Shown here one piece after another: positions 7,518 through 16,625 of a DNA stretch of 36,646 nt. The stretch covers positions 1 through 36,646 of the forward strand of contig CACXYH010000039.1 in the NCBI GenBank assembly GCA_902771785.1, read 5' to 3'. Source of the DNA: an uncultured Prevotellaceae bacterium (GTDB lineage: Bacteria; Bacteroidota; Bacteroidia; Bacteroidales; Bacteroidaceae). Both the position numbers and the translations under genes were made by a program. How positions within the stretch are numbered: the first letter of the stretch is position 1; the number at the start of each line of letters is the position of its first letter. A model generated the notes under the pieces. That model made no database searches. It saw only the letters and a program-made list of their open reading frames with translations, and had not been told where the DNA came from.

Positions 7518-9445
7518 CCATCGTGCCCAAACATATCCAGCGCTCCATGTCGCTCAAGCTCGGTCTTGCCATCGTGCTCTTCGTGGTGTTGGTCTTTGTC
7601 GTGTCGTTGGGCTTCCTCTTCGTGAGCACATACCGGATTGTGAAGCAGGAGGCCATGGAGCGGGCCACCGTGGTGCTCAACAACACGGCGCTGCGCGTCA
7701 CCGGCTACATGAACGAGATAGAGACGGCCACTACCAACATCGAGTGGCTCGTGCAATCCAATCTTCGTCCCGACTCCATCCTTTGCTATTCGCGACGCGT
7801 GGTCGAACTCAATCCCGACGTGAACGGCTGTTCCATCACCATGGAGCCCTACTATTTCCCCGAGCTGGGTCGCTACTTCTCGGCCTACTCCGTTCGCCAG
7901 GCCGACAGCATCGTGACGGTTCGCGAGGGCGACTACGACTACTATTCAAAGGTGTGGTATAAGACGCCCTTCAATTTGGGCAGGGCCTGTTGGGTTGATC
8001 CCTTCGACGACTACAATGCCGGCACGCTCTCTGCCTCTGAGCTTATTGTGTCCTACTGCAAGCCACTCTACAATCGCGACAGCACTTTCTTTGGCGTCAT
8101 CGCCACCGACCTCTCGCTCAAGTGGCTCTCGCAGACCATTTCCCAGGAGAAGCCCTATCCTCATTCCTACAGCATCATGCTTGGCAAGGAAGGCCACTTC
8201 TTCGTACATCCCGACACGGCCAAGCTGTTTACGCAGACCATTTTCAGCGGTCTCGACCCGAAGGAAAATGCCGATGTCTTCACCTTGGGCGTCGCCATGA
8301 TGAAGGGTCAGAGCGGATGCATGCAGCTCAACGTCAACGGGCAGCCCTGCTATGTGTTCTATCAGCCCCTGCAGCATGCGGGCTGGAGCATCGCCCTCGT
8401 TTGTCCTGAGAGCGACATCTTCGTCGGCCACAAGCGGGTGGGCTACGCCATCCTTGCGCTCATCACCATCGGTCTGCTGCTCATTCTCGTGTTCTGTCTG
8501 CGCACCGTGGGCCATTTCGTGGAGCCGCTGAACAAGCTGGCCGAGCAGTCGCGCTACATCGCCTCGGTTCATTTCGACGAGCGCATGCCCAGAAGCGAGC
8601 GCACCGATGTCGTTGGCGCGTTGCAGAACAGCTTCGCCACCATGCAGGAGTCTATCCATGAGCACGTCGGCGAGCTTCAGCGCGCCAACGAAGAGGCCGA
8701 GCAGCGCAACCGCCAGCTGCTCAACGCCAGCCGGCTCGCCCAGGAGGCCGAGCAGAAGAAGGCTGCCTTCATTCAGGACATATCCCATCAGATACGCACG
8801 CCGCTCAACATCATCCAGGGCTTCCTCCACGTGCTCTACGAAGCCGCCGACACGCTGTCAGAGAGCGAAAAGGAGAGTATTGTCAGCGCCATGCATCACA
8901 ACAGCAGCGCCATCACCCGCATTTCCACCATGCTGGTCAGTGCCGCCCGGCTCGAGAGCGATGCGGCGATATCAGCCGACGACCTCGTGGGCTGCAACGA
9001 CCTTGCCCGCGACGTCATTGCTTCGTTCTATCAAGATGGTTCTGGCGGCTTAGATCTACGGATTGAGACGTCGCTGCCCGACACGCTTCACATGCGCACC
9101 AACCGCGAGGTGCTCTATCACGCGCTGCGCGAGCTGCTCTTCAATGCCAAGAAGTTTGCCGGCGACAGCCCTGTGCGCCTGCTGCTCACCGCTACTGCTA
9201 CTACCGTCTGCTACACCGTTGAAGACCACGGCCCGGGCATTCCTGAATCTGAGCGTGAGCACATCTTCAAGCATTTCTTCAAGCTCAACGATTTCACCGA
9301 GGGTCTCGGCCTTGGCCTTGCCATCTCCCGCCGTTTCGTGCGCAAGCTGGGTGGCGACCTGATTCTCGACACCCACTACACGCAAGGCTGCCGTTTCGTC
9401 CTGTCGCTCCCGCTGGCAGAAGAAGACAAAGTTTTTATTCCGTGA
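7514..9445 (+). CDS. Cache-HAMP sensor histidine kinase
   Basis: 643-residue membrane histidine kinase. Order: membrane helix (about 14-38), periplasmic Cache domain (about 40-290), second helix (about 306-326), HAMP, coiled coil, HisKA dimerisation domain with phospho-accepting H425 in FIQDISHQIRTPLN, then a HATPase_c domain. The ATPase domain shows the N box ELLFNAKKF, the G1 box EDHGPGIPE and the GLGLGLAISRR G2 region. All catalytic boxes look intact. It overlaps the upstream kinase-less paralogue by 4 bp, so equal co-translation is likely. It should autophosphorylate and pass phosphate to a response regulator, which is not encoded in this window. The ligand is unknown; Cache domains usually bind small metabolites. 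Confidence 0.95.
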   Translation: MTIVPKHIQRSMSLKLGLAIVLFVVLVFVVSLGFLFVSTYRIVKQEAMERATVVLNNTALRVTGYMNEIETATTNIEWLVQSNLRPDSILCYSRRVVELNPDVNGCSITMEPYYFPELGRYFSAYSVRQADSIVTVREGDYDYYSKVWYKTPFNLGRACWVDPFDDYNAGTLSASELIVSYCKPLYNRDSTFFGVIATDLSLKWLSQTISQEKPYPHSYSIMLGKEGHFFVHPDTAKLFTQTIFSGLDPKENADVFTLGVAMMKGQSGCMQLNVNGQPCYVFYQPLQHAGWSIALVCPESDIFVGHKRVGYAILALITIGLLLILVFCLRTVGHFVEPLNKLAEQSRYIASVHFDERMPRSERTDVVGALQNSFATMQESIHEHVGELQRANEEAEQRNRQLLNASRLAQEAEQKKAAFIQDISHQIRTPLNIIQGFLHVLYEAADTLSESEKESIVSAMHHNSSAITRISTMLVSAARLESDAAISADDLVGCNDLARDVIASFYQDGSGGLDLRIETSLPDTLHMRTNREVLYHALRELLFNAKKFAGDSPVRLLLTATATTVCYTVEDHGPGIPESEREHIFKHFFKLNDFTEGLGLGLAISRRFVRKLGGDLILDTHYTQGCRFVLSLPLAEEDKVFIP

Positions 9446-9450
9446 AAACG

Positions 9451-9631
9451 CTTCCTGTAACTTCGCGAAAGCAATACAAAAGGTACTTAGGAGAGGTTGG
9501 CCCGCGAGCCGTAGGTTCGTCGGTCACGAACCGTTAGTAGGAGGCTGACGAACCGGCAGTAGGAGGCCGACGAACTGCCGGGTCGAGACCGACGAACCGG
9601 CAGTAGGCGAAATGACCAAAGTTACAGGGAG
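9451..9631. repeat. 22-bp tandem repeat (4 units) inside an inverted repeat, copy A
   Basis: Between convergent genes, the motif ACGAACCG recurs at 9526, 9548, 9570 and 9592, exactly 22 bp apart. The best units read GACGAACCGGCAGTAGG plus a GAGGC-like tail. The array is preceded by CCCGCGAGCCGTAGG at 9501-9515. It is bracketed by inverted arms CTTCCTGTAACTT (9451-9463) and its near-complement (9619-9631). A second copy in the opposite orientation lies at 23506-23602. There are no unique spacers and no cas genes, so this is not a CRISPR. Confidence 0.85.
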
Positions 9632-9643
9632 CAAAATCTTATA

Positions 9644-11152
9644 TTAATGCTCGCATTTGAAATAGTCGAAGGCGGCTGTTCCGGTGGGGCCGTAGCTGTA
9701 GAGGCCCAGGCGAACGCCCTTCCAGAAACCGGAGCGCATGGAGAAGGGTTCGCCGGCAGGCAGGAAACGCTTGCCGTCGGTGCTGTAGAGGAACTGGAAC
9801 TGATTGTCGGGCACGTTGAACGTAACGCGCAAGTAGGCTTTCTTGAAACGGCCCGGCGCAATGATGGTGCGCTTGCCGTCGGCCTCAGTGTAGAGTCCTT
9901 CAGGACAGATGCCTACGGCACGGAACTGGCGACCGATGCAGAGCAAGCCGGCAGCGGGCGCTCTGCGCTCAATGCTGACGAGCGTAGTGGCCACGCCACG
10001 ATAGCCCACGAGCTTCTGCGTGAGCATGTTGCGGCTCATCATGAGGTTGGGGGCGGGCAGGGCGTTCAGCGACAGCCAACCGCGCTTCTGGCTGAGGCTC
10101 CAGGCCGAATCGACGGGATTGTGGCACCACTGCCATTGCAGACCGAGGTCGGGCGCGGAGAAATCGTCGGAGATGCGGAGCGTGCTCGTAGCGGGAGGGG
10201 TGGCAGAAGGGTAGGGATGAGGCCAGACGGCGACGGGTTCGCCGATGCCATTGCCATCGATGTCGACGCCCATGAGGGGCCAGTCGTCGCGCCAGCGGGC
10301 GGGCTGCAGATGGACCACGCGGCCCAGTACGGGCGTCTCCTGAAAGTGGAAGAACCACCACTGGCCGTCGGGGGTATCGACGAGGGCTCCCTGATGAGGG
10401 CCGTTGACAGCGGTGCTGCCCTGCTCGAGCACCACGCGCTTCTCGTAGGGACCGTAGATGCTACGCGAGCGCAGCACGGTCTGCCAGCCCTGGCCTACGC
10501 CTCCTTCGGGGATGATAAGGTAGTAATAGCCACCACGCTTGAGGAACTTCGTGCCCTCGGCCACGGGACCAGTGTAGACGGTGACGCCATCGTCGAGCAG
10601 CGACTTTCCGTCGGCCGACATCTTATGGATGATGATGGGGCCGGCGCCGTGCTGGCTGCGCCCCAGATAGGCCTGGCCATTGTCGTCCCAGAGGGGACAG
10701 GGGTCTTCCCACTTCTTGACGCCCCGCACCAGATGGAGCGGTTCCCACGGCCCTTCGGCACGCTCGGCCGACGACATGAAGAGACCCTCGTCGGGGGTGC
10801 AGAAATAGACGTAGAAGCGGTTGTTGTGCCACCGGATGGCGGGCGCCCAGGAGCCTCCGGCGTAGTGCATGTTAGCATCCCAGCCGGGGAAGTCGAGGCG
10901 GTGGTAGATTTGGCTGACGTAGCGCCAGTTGACGAGGTCGGAGCTCTCGAGCACTTGCATGCCCATGAAATGGAAGTCGGAGGCTACCATGTAGTATTTC
11001 TCGCCCACGCGGATGACGTCGGGGTCGCTGAAGTCGGCACAGAGCACGGGGTTCTTGTAGGTACCGTTGCCCTGGTCGCCCCATGCTGCGGGCTGCTGGG
11101 CCTGGAGGCTGAGCGCGCAGAGCAGCGCAAAGATGGCAAGGAGGTGTTTCAT
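9644..11152 (-). CDS. Glycoside hydrolase family 43 (beta-xylosidase / arabinofuranosidase-like), secreted
   Basis: 502 residues with a signal peptide (about 1-18). The five-bladed beta-propeller shows the three GH43 acidic residues: catalytic base D43 in ADFSDPDVI, the pKa-modulating D150 in WEDPCPLWDD, and the general acid E199 in AEGTKF. From about residue 325 a C-terminal beta-sandwich follows (ISDDFSAPDLGLQWQW opening), the accessory domain typical of GH43 beta-xylosidases. It should act on xylan or arabinan side-chain oligosaccharides in the periplasm or at the surface. Its start overlaps the stop of the DUF3108 gene (ATGA), placing it last in a four-gene minus-strand operon. Exact specificity is not determinable. 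Confidence 0.94.
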   Translation of the reverse strand: MKHLLAIFALLCALSLQAQQPAAWGDQGNGTYKNPVLCADFSDPDVIRVGEKYYMVASDFHFMGMQVLESSDLVNWRYVSQIYHRLDFPGWDANMHYAGGSWAPAIRWHNNRFYVYFCTPDEGLFMSSAERAEGPWEPLHLVRGVKKWEDPCPLWDDNGQAYLGRSQHGAGPIIIHKMSADGKSLLDDGVTVYTGPVAEGTKFLKRGGYYYLIIPEGGVGQGWQTVLRSRSIYGPYEKRVVLEQGSTAVNGPHQGALVDTPDGQWWFFHFQETPVLGRVVHLQPARWRDDWPLMGVDIDGNGIGEPVAVWPHPYPSATPPATSTLRISDDFSAPDLGLQWQWCHNPVDSAWSLSQKRGWLSLNALPAPNLMMSRNMLTQKLVGYRGVATTLVSIERRAPAAGLLCIGRQFRAVGICPEGLYTEADGKRTIIAPGRFKKAYLRVTFNVPDNQFQFLYSTDGKRFLPAGEPFSMRSGFWKGVRLGLYSYGPTGTAAFDYFKCEH

Positions 11153-11958
11153 TTTAGTTTCGAGGTCATGGGACTGCGCACGCCCTTATATCCGTTGAGG
11201 AACACCTTGGCCGAGCCGAAGGAGAGGAACATGTCGAGGCGCACGGGGATGTGGTTGGCATCGTCGGTGATATAGAAGCGTATGAGCTCGTTGTTCTTTC
11301 CGTCTTCGTGCTCGATGAACGAGAACACGAGGCAGCGGAATTTCTCTTTCTTGCCGTTGGTCTTGAAATTCTCCTTGCCGCGATACTTGAGCCAGGAGTG
11401 GGAGAGCGACTTGGCATCGCTGATGGGCATGGCGATGACGTCGCCTTCCTTCAGCGTAGCGGCATCGAAGTTGCGGGCGCGGAGGAAGATGCTCATCATG
11501 TCGTAGATGCAATCGCGATAGGTGACGTTCTTCCACAGGTGCTCGCCCTTGTGGGTGACGCGGTGCATGCGGAGGCTGCACTTGTTCTGCGGATAGGTGT
11601 ACCACAGCTCGTCGATGTAGTATCGCTTGCCTTCGAGGGCTCCCTTGCGGAAGTAGAGCGGCGAGAGGTTGGTGGAGCAGTAGGATAGCAGCGTGTCGCG
11701 CATGGTGAAGAACTTGTCGAGCTTGGAGTTGCCGCCGGTGACGAGGCTGGCCTGCCAGGCGGGTTTGCCCTGATAGGTGGTGAGGTTGGTGGTCATCGTC
11801 GCCTTGCCCACCTTGACCCATACGAACTGCCAGTTGAAGTAGAGGTCGTAGGTGAGCTGTTCGCCCGACTGGAATGCCGTATTCTCGATGCCGCACTGCT
11901 GGGCTTTAGCCGTGGCTGCTGCGATGATAGTGATGCATATTAAGATTAATCGTTTCAT
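11149..11958 (-). CDS. DUF3108 domain protein, exported
   Basis: 269 residues with an N-terminal signal peptide (KRLILICITIIAAATAKA). The body matches the DUF3108 family, periplasmic or envelope proteins of unknown function common in Bacteroidetes and proteobacteria: GEQLTYDLYFNWQFVWVKVGKA, then WYTYPQNKCSLRMHRV, and a C-terminal half ending IPVRLDMFLSFGSAKV. No catalytic residues are known. It sits between an Ig-like lipoprotein gene (31 bp gap) and the GH43 gene (4-bp overlap), so it is probably co-transcribed with both. Confidence 0.88.
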   Translation of the reverse strand: MKRLILICITIIAAATAKAQQCGIENTAFQSGEQLTYDLYFNWQFVWVKVGKATMTTNLTTYQGKPAWQASLVTGGNSKLDKFFTMRDTLLSYCSTNLSPLYFRKGALEGKRYYIDELWYTYPQNKCSLRMHRVTHKGEHLWKNVTYRDCIYDMMSIFLRARNFDAATLKEGDVIAMPISDAKSLSHSWLKYRGKENFKTNGKKEKFRCLVFSFIEHEDGKNNELIRFYITDDANHIPVRLDMFLSFGSAKVFLNGYKGVRSPMTSKLK

Positions 11959-11989
11959 AAGCTTTTATCGTGTTGCGTGTATATAGTGA

Positions 11990-13957
11990 CTAAATGTTTA
12001 TTCCCTTGTCTTTGATATACTCCTTGCCCAGCTTCTTGGCCCGTTCGGCGTTGCGGTTCTTGAGCTGCTTCTCCTTGTCGGGCTTCTGCTTGGTGATGGC
12101 GAGGGGTTTCTGCTGGTAGCGGGGGATGGCGACGAGGTTCCAGTCGCGGCTCACGTCCCACTTCTGCTTGCATTCTATCTCTTCCTTATAATAATAGACG
12201 GGCTCGGCCTGCAGGTCGTCGTCGTATTTGCCCGTGTCCCAAAGGCCGTTGCGGTTGTAGTCGACGAAGGCGCGCACGTAGTATTTGCCGGGGCGCAGGT
12301 AGTAGAACTCGGCGCTGAGCTTCTGGGCATTCTCCTGCCTGACCACCTTGTCGCTGCCGTCGAGCAGCTGGACGACGACGGAGCAGGTGTCGCTGACGCC
12401 GCTGAGGTTGAGGAAGAGCGAGCTGAACTCGTCTTCGTTCTGTATCTTGATGCCTTTCTTCACGGGCATCGACGTGAGTCCGTAGATGTCTTCGAAGGCC
12501 ATGGAGTCGATTTCCAGGCTATATTCGACGTCGGGTTTCCACTCGGCCGTGATTTCGTAGACGCGCAGCTGTTTCTGCTCGAACTTGAAGGGCGCCTCGT
12601 ACCACACGGAGTCGATTTGCGAATAGAGGTGGATGCCGGCCGTGTCGAGCCGCTCGATGGGCACGCTCACCTCGATGAACACCTTGCCGAGTGGGCTCAT
12701 CTGAGCGCTGGTGTTCACCTTCAGCTCGAAGGTTTGCTTGGTGGGGTAGATGCTGTCGTAGCGCTCGCCGCGCTTCTTGAGTCTGTCCTGCTGCTTCTTC
12801 CATTTCTCCCATTCGCGCTGAAACTCCTTCTGCCGCTTCTCGTAGCTCACTTTGGCGGTGAGGTCGAGCGTGTCGGTCTTCAGGAAAAGGTTGCCCAGCG
12901 TGTCGGTCATGTAGTATTGGGCTTCTATCTGCAGCGAGTCCTGGTTGATGAGTGTGGTGTCGCGCAGCCAGTAGACGATGGTGTCCTGCTTCTGGCTGGC
13001 CTCTACGACGAAGGCCGAGTCGGCATTGAAGTTCAGTCCCTTCAGCAGCGGCAGCTGTTCGTGTCCGTAGCTGAAGAAGAAGCCCAGGCGGTCGGGGTCT
13101 TTCCGTTCGGTCTTCAGCAGGTAGCGGTCGGTCTGCGGTTCCTGGAACGAGAGCAGGGTGATGTCGTCGGGCAGGAAGTGGGTGTAGGGCACGCGGAGAA
13201 TGTTGCTGATGTGGAGCGAGTCGAGCCATACGGTGTCCTGCCGGGTGTCGGGTTTCCATGATGGCTTGATGAGGTCGTGTGAGAAGCCGACGGCCTCGCT
13301 CTTCTGGTTGAAGATGAAGTCGGAGTTGGCATCCTGCAGGGCGTAGACCCGGTACTGTCCTGGCGCAATGCCCTTGATGGTGAAGCGTCCGCTGCCGTTG
13401 GTGCGTGAGACGCGCATCATGGGTTCCTTGCGGAAGATGGTGTCTGAGAGGTTGTCGTAGAGTCCCACGAGGATGCCCTTCACGGGTTCCAGGTTCTCGG
13501 CGTTGAGCACGTAGCCCGACACTTCGAGCGTGTCGATTTGCGAGCCGGTGGAGAAGCTGTAGGTGTAGTTGCCCATGGGGTTGCCCTCGTTGTTGTCGAC
13601 GATGGCGTCGCTGAAGTCGACGGTATAGGTGGTGTTCTCCTTGAGCGAATCCTTCAGCTCGATGACGATTCGCTTTCCTGACGCCTTGATTTCGGCCTGC
13701 TCTATCTGCGGGGGCGACACGATGACCTTGTTCTGCGCATCTTCTATCTTGATGAACTCGTTGAAGTTGATGGTCACTTTCTTCGACTTCACGCCTACGC
13801 CCTTGTCGTTGGGCGATGCACTCACCACTCGCGGCGGTGTGTCGTCAAACCACCCGCCGTCGGGGTTGCCCATGCGGGCGCAGCCCATCAGGAAAGCGGT
13901 AAGCAGGAAAATGAAGAAAACTGCGCATCTTGTTTCAATCAATTTCATCATGTGCAT
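11990..13957 (-). CDS. Big_5 Ig-like domain lipoprotein
   Basis: 655 residues. The N-terminus has a signal peptide with a lipobox (FLMGC), so it should be a lipid-anchored envelope protein. An Ig-like Big_5 domain occupies about residues 35-135 (DDTPPRVVSASPNDKG through TYSFSTG). A carboxypeptidase-regulatory-like beta-sandwich follows (SGYVLNAENLEPVKGILVGL through PGQYRVYALQDANSDF). The rest has no recognised domain, and the tail is lysine-rich and charged. Similar proteins are widespread in Bacteroidetes with unknown function. Two further in-frame ATGs (13951, 13948) are equally plausible starts and leave the signal peptide intact. It lies 24 bp after the adenylase gene and 31 bp before DUF3108. 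Confidence 0.86.
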   Translation of the reverse strand: MHMMKLIETRCAVFFIFLLTAFLMGCARMGNPDGGWFDDTPPRVVSASPNDKGVGVKSKKVTINFNEFIKIEDAQNKVIVSPPQIEQAEIKASGKRIVIELKDSLKENTTYTVDFSDAIVDNNEGNPMGNYTYSFSTGSQIDTLEVSGYVLNAENLEPVKGILVGLYDNLSDTIFRKEPMMRVSRTNGSGRFTIKGIAPGQYRVYALQDANSDFIFNQKSEAVGFSHDLIKPSWKPDTRQDTVWLDSLHISNILRVPYTHFLPDDITLLSFQEPQTDRYLLKTERKDPDRLGFFFSYGHEQLPLLKGLNFNADSAFVVEASQKQDTIVYWLRDTTLINQDSLQIEAQYYMTDTLGNLFLKTDTLDLTAKVSYEKRQKEFQREWEKWKKQQDRLKKRGERYDSIYPTKQTFELKVNTSAQMSPLGKVFIEVSVPIERLDTAGIHLYSQIDSVWYEAPFKFEQKQLRVYEITAEWKPDVEYSLEIDSMAFEDIYGLTSMPVKKGIKIQNEDEFSSLFLNLSGVSDTCSVVVQLLDGSDKVVRQENAQKLSAEFYYLRPGKYYVRAFVDYNRNGLWDTGKYDDDLQAEPVYYYKEEIECKQKWDVSRDWNLVAIPRYQQKPLAITKQKPDKEKQLKNRNAERAKKLGKEYIKDKGINI

Positions 13958-13981
13958 GCTTTTTTTTACAGAGAGGTGTCA

Positions 13982-15475
13982 TTATTCGTTCATCGCAAGC
14001 AGCTCCTGTATGGTCTTGCGCTCGTTGCTCAGCCTCGGCACCTTGTGCTGTCCGCCCAGCTTGCCGCGCGACTTGAGCCAGTCGTTGAACAGCCCCTTGC
14101 GGGCCACGACCACCTCGAGCTGCTGCAGGGTGATGTCCTTATAGCGCTTGGCCTCGTAGTCGCTGTTGAGCTCCTGCAGCTTGCGGTCGAGTGTGGCGGC
14201 AAACTGCGCCAGGTCGGCCGGCTCCTTTGCAAACTCGATGAGCCACTGGTGGCGGCACTTGGCCTGTGCATCCATGAACACGGGTGCAGCCGTATACTCC
14301 AGCACCTGTGCTCCGGTGTGCTGGCAGGCGTAGGCCAGTCCCTGTTCGGCATTGTCCTGAATGAGCTCCTCGCCGAAGGCATTGATGAAGTACTTGGTGC
14401 GTCCGGAGATGATGAACTTGTAGGGATTGGTCTGGGTGAACATGACGGTGTCGCCGAGCATGTAGCGCCACAGGCCGCACGAGGTGGAAATGAGCATGGC
14501 GTAGTTCTTGCCTGGCTCCACGCCCCAGAGTGGCACGACGTTGTCGGTGCCCATTTCCTGGAATTCATAGAACACGTCGTAGTCGAGCATGAGCATCATC
14601 GACTTGTCGTTCGGGTCGTTCTGCAGTCCGAAGAAGCCCTCGCTGGCGTTGTAGGTCTCCATGTAGTGCATCTTCGGGCTGGTGATGAGCTGCTGGTACT
14701 GCTCGCGATAGGGTGTGAAGGCCACGCCGCCGTGGAAGAACACCTCGAGGTTGGGCCACACCTCCTCCAGATGCTGCTTGCCAGAAAGCTCCATGACGCG
14801 GTTCAGCACTGAGAGCATCCACGAGGGCACGCCCGAGAGGTTGGTCACGTTCTTGTTCATGGCCTCGCGGGCAATGCGGTCGCGCTTCACCTCGAAGTCG
14901 CTGAGCAGCGCCGTCTCCTTCTTGGGCACGCGCAGCAGGTTGACCAGCGGATTGATGTTTTCAATGAGGATGGCGCTCAGGTCGCCCACGAGCGAGCCCG
15001 GCAGGTTGTAGTTGGGTGCATGGCTTCCTCCCAGGATGAGTGCGCGTCCGTCGAAGATGCGGCTGCGGGGGTTGTTCTGCAGGTAGATGGCCACGACGTC
15101 GGCTCCGCCCTGATAGTGAATGCGCTTCAGCCCTTCTGGGCTTACGGGGATGAACTTCGACTTGTCGTTGGTGGTTCCGCTCGATTTGGCATACCACTTC
15201 ACGCGTCCGGGCCACAGCACGTCGAGCTCGCCCTGGCGCATGCGGTCTATGTCGCCCTTCAGCTCCTCATAGGTGTTCACGGGGTTGTTGCGGGCAAAGT
15301 CGTCGTAGGTTTTCGTGATAGAAAACAGATGTTTGCGCCCGTATTCCGTGTCCTTGGCCCGCTCCAGCAGATGGGCCAGCACGTTTTGTTGCAAAGCTTC
15401 GGCTTCGTTGAAGTGCCGTTCCAGTTCCCGCTGTCTGGGCAGGAAGAACTTGCTTGCTATGCTTGTCAGATTCAT
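13982..15475 (-). CDS. GH3 auxin-responsive-type acyl-adenylase superfamily protein
   Basis: 497 residues matching the bacterial GH3 branch of the ANL adenylating enzymes. In plants these conjugate amino acids to hormones; in Bacteroidetes the role is unknown. The nucleotide-binding loop is at about residues 98-108 (SSGTTNDKSKFIP). Other family stretches are VTNLSGVPSWML, ETYNASEGFFG and YMLGDTVMF. It is cytoplasmic, with no signal peptide. It is first in a minus-strand run with three envelope or secreted proteins, and a -7 box lies 25 bp upstream of its ATG. Substrate unknown. It is not related to glycoside hydrolase family 3 despite the name. Confidence 0.9.
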   Translation of the reverse strand: MNLTSIASKFFLPRQRELERHFNEAEALQQNVLAHLLERAKDTEYGRKHLFSITKTYDDFARNNPVNTYEELKGDIDRMRQGELDVLWPGRVKWYAKSSGTTNDKSKFIPVSPEGLKRIHYQGGADVVAIYLQNNPRSRIFDGRALILGGSHAPNYNLPGSLVGDLSAILIENINPLVNLLRVPKKETALLSDFEVKRDRIAREAMNKNVTNLSGVPSWMLSVLNRVMELSGKQHLEEVWPNLEVFFHGGVAFTPYREQYQQLITSPKMHYMETYNASEGFFGLQNDPNDKSMMLMLDYDVFYEFQEMGTDNVVPLWGVEPGKNYAMLISTSCGLWRYMLGDTVMFTQTNPYKFIISGRTKYFINAFGEELIQDNAEQGLAYACQHTGAQVLEYTAAPVFMDAQAKCRHQWLIEFAKEPADLAQFAATLDRKLQELNSDYEAKRYKDITLQQLEVVVARKGLFNDWLKSRGKLGGQHKVPRLSNERKTIQELLAMNE

Positions 15476-15499
15476 TGTTTCTGCTTATTATTCAACCTG

Positions 15500-15507
15500 C
15501 AAAGTTA
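15500..15507 (-). promoter_or_regulatory. -7 promoter box for the adenylase operon
   Basis: TAACTTTG on the minus strand, 25 bp upstream of the ATG at 15475, fits TAnnTTTG and implies a short leader. Confidence 0.65.
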
Positions 15508-15584
15508 AGCATAATCTTTCGTACTGCCCCTATCTGTTTAGTATTTTTAATAGAAGTTGCAGTTTCTTCGGTGATGGCCTTTTC

Positions 15585-16625
15585 CTATTTTTCGGCAAAG
15601 GCGGCAGCTTCGGCGGCAGCGATAATGTCTTCGCGCGACGGCTCGGCAGGGTTATGGCTGATGTCGCTCAGGTCGAACTCGTCGGCTTCGTTGTCGGCGG
15701 GCGTCGTCTGGGCTTTCTTCTGTGGCTGGGCGGTCGTGGGGTGCTCGCTGGCAGCGGCCTCCTGGCGCTTGTCGGCGGCCGTCTTCACGATGAACTCGCG
15801 CTCGGCTTCCAGGTCGGGAGCCACGGCCGTGGGCTCCTCCTCCATCTTCGTGCGCTCGCTCTTGGCGGCGAAGATGGCATCGATGAACTGCGGTTCGCGG
15901 CGCAGGCGCTGCAGCGTCTCCTTCGACGCCAGCTGCTGTGCTTCCTTCTTCGAGTAGCCCTGTCCCTTGCCGCCCTCGACGCCCTCGAGCAGCACCGAGA
16001 AGCCGAACACGGGCGAGCCCTGCTTGTCCTTCTCCTGCTTGAGCATGTTGAACGTCATCTTGACGCGGTTCTTCTGGCTCCACTCCAGCAGTTTCGACTT
16101 GAAGTTCACCTCCTTGAAGGCCACCTTGTCAATATTAATCATCTGCGCCAGGATGCGCTTCTTCATAAACCGCATCACGGCGTCGTAGCCCTGGTCCAGG
16201 TAGATGGCCCCCACCAGCGCCTCGAAGGCGTTGCCGGCCATGTAGCTGTTGTGCGAGTGCGAGTGTCCGTTCGACTGGATGAGCTCCGTGAGCCCCATCT
16301 CCTCGGCCAGCTTTCCCAGCGTTTCGCGGCTGACGAGCTTCGAGCGGGTGTTGGTGAGGAATCCCTCGCGCTTGCCCTTGAAGTGCTCAAACACGATGTG
16401 GCCCACCACGGCGTCGAGCATCGCGTCGCCCAGGAACTCCAGCCGCTCGTTGTTCAGCGGCCGTCCCTTCTCGTTGCGCGCGCCCGTGCTTTTGTGCATC
16501 AGCGCCAGCTTATAGTGCTCGATGTGGTTCGGATAGAAGCCGATGATGTCGCGTAATGAAGAAAAAAGCTCCTTCTCCTTGCGGAAAGGGAGCTTCAGTC
16601 TTGCTATAATGTCGTTAAGCCTCAT
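15585..16625 (-). CDS. rnc: Ribonuclease III
   Basis: 346 residues from the ATG at 16625, which overlaps the end of fabF by 11 bp; a longer start at 16649 would overlap further. The RNase III signature ERLEFLGDAML (60-70) and the second catalytic motif AFEALVGAIYLDQG (about 134-147) carry the acidic Mg2+-binding residues. A double-stranded RNA-binding domain spans about 180-248. Beyond it lies a roughly 95-residue tail rich in Ala, Glu and Lys with no known domain, unlike the shorter E. coli enzyme (about 226 residues). It cleaves structured RNA, including rRNA precursors. The acpP-fabF-rnc order is standard for Bacteroidales. Confidence 0.97.
   Translation of the reverse strand: MRLNDIIARLKLPFRKEKELFSSLRDIIGFYPNHIEHYKLALMHKSTGARNEKGRPLNNERLEFLGDAMLDAVVGHIVFEHFKGKREGFLTNTRSKLVSRETLGKLAEEMGLTELIQSNGHSHSHNSYMAGNAFEALVGAIYLDQGYDAVMRFMKKRILAQMINIDKVAFKEVNFKSKLLEWSQKNRVKMTFNMLKQEKDKQGSPVFGFSVLLEGVEGGKGQGYSKKEAQQLASKETLQRLRREPQFIDAIFAAKSERTKMEEEPTAVAPDLEAEREFIVKTAADKRQEAAASEHPTTAQPQKKAQTTPADNEADEFDLSDISHNPAEPSREDIIAAAEAAAFAEK

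Noticed and set aside
9526-9613. CRISPR array
   Set aside because: The 22-bp units are contiguous with no spacers, and no cas genes occur in the window.
9647-11275. A 542-codon plus-strand frame opposite GH43
   Set aside because: It is antisense to a gene with all GH43 catalytic residues; it is a by-product of GC-rich codons.
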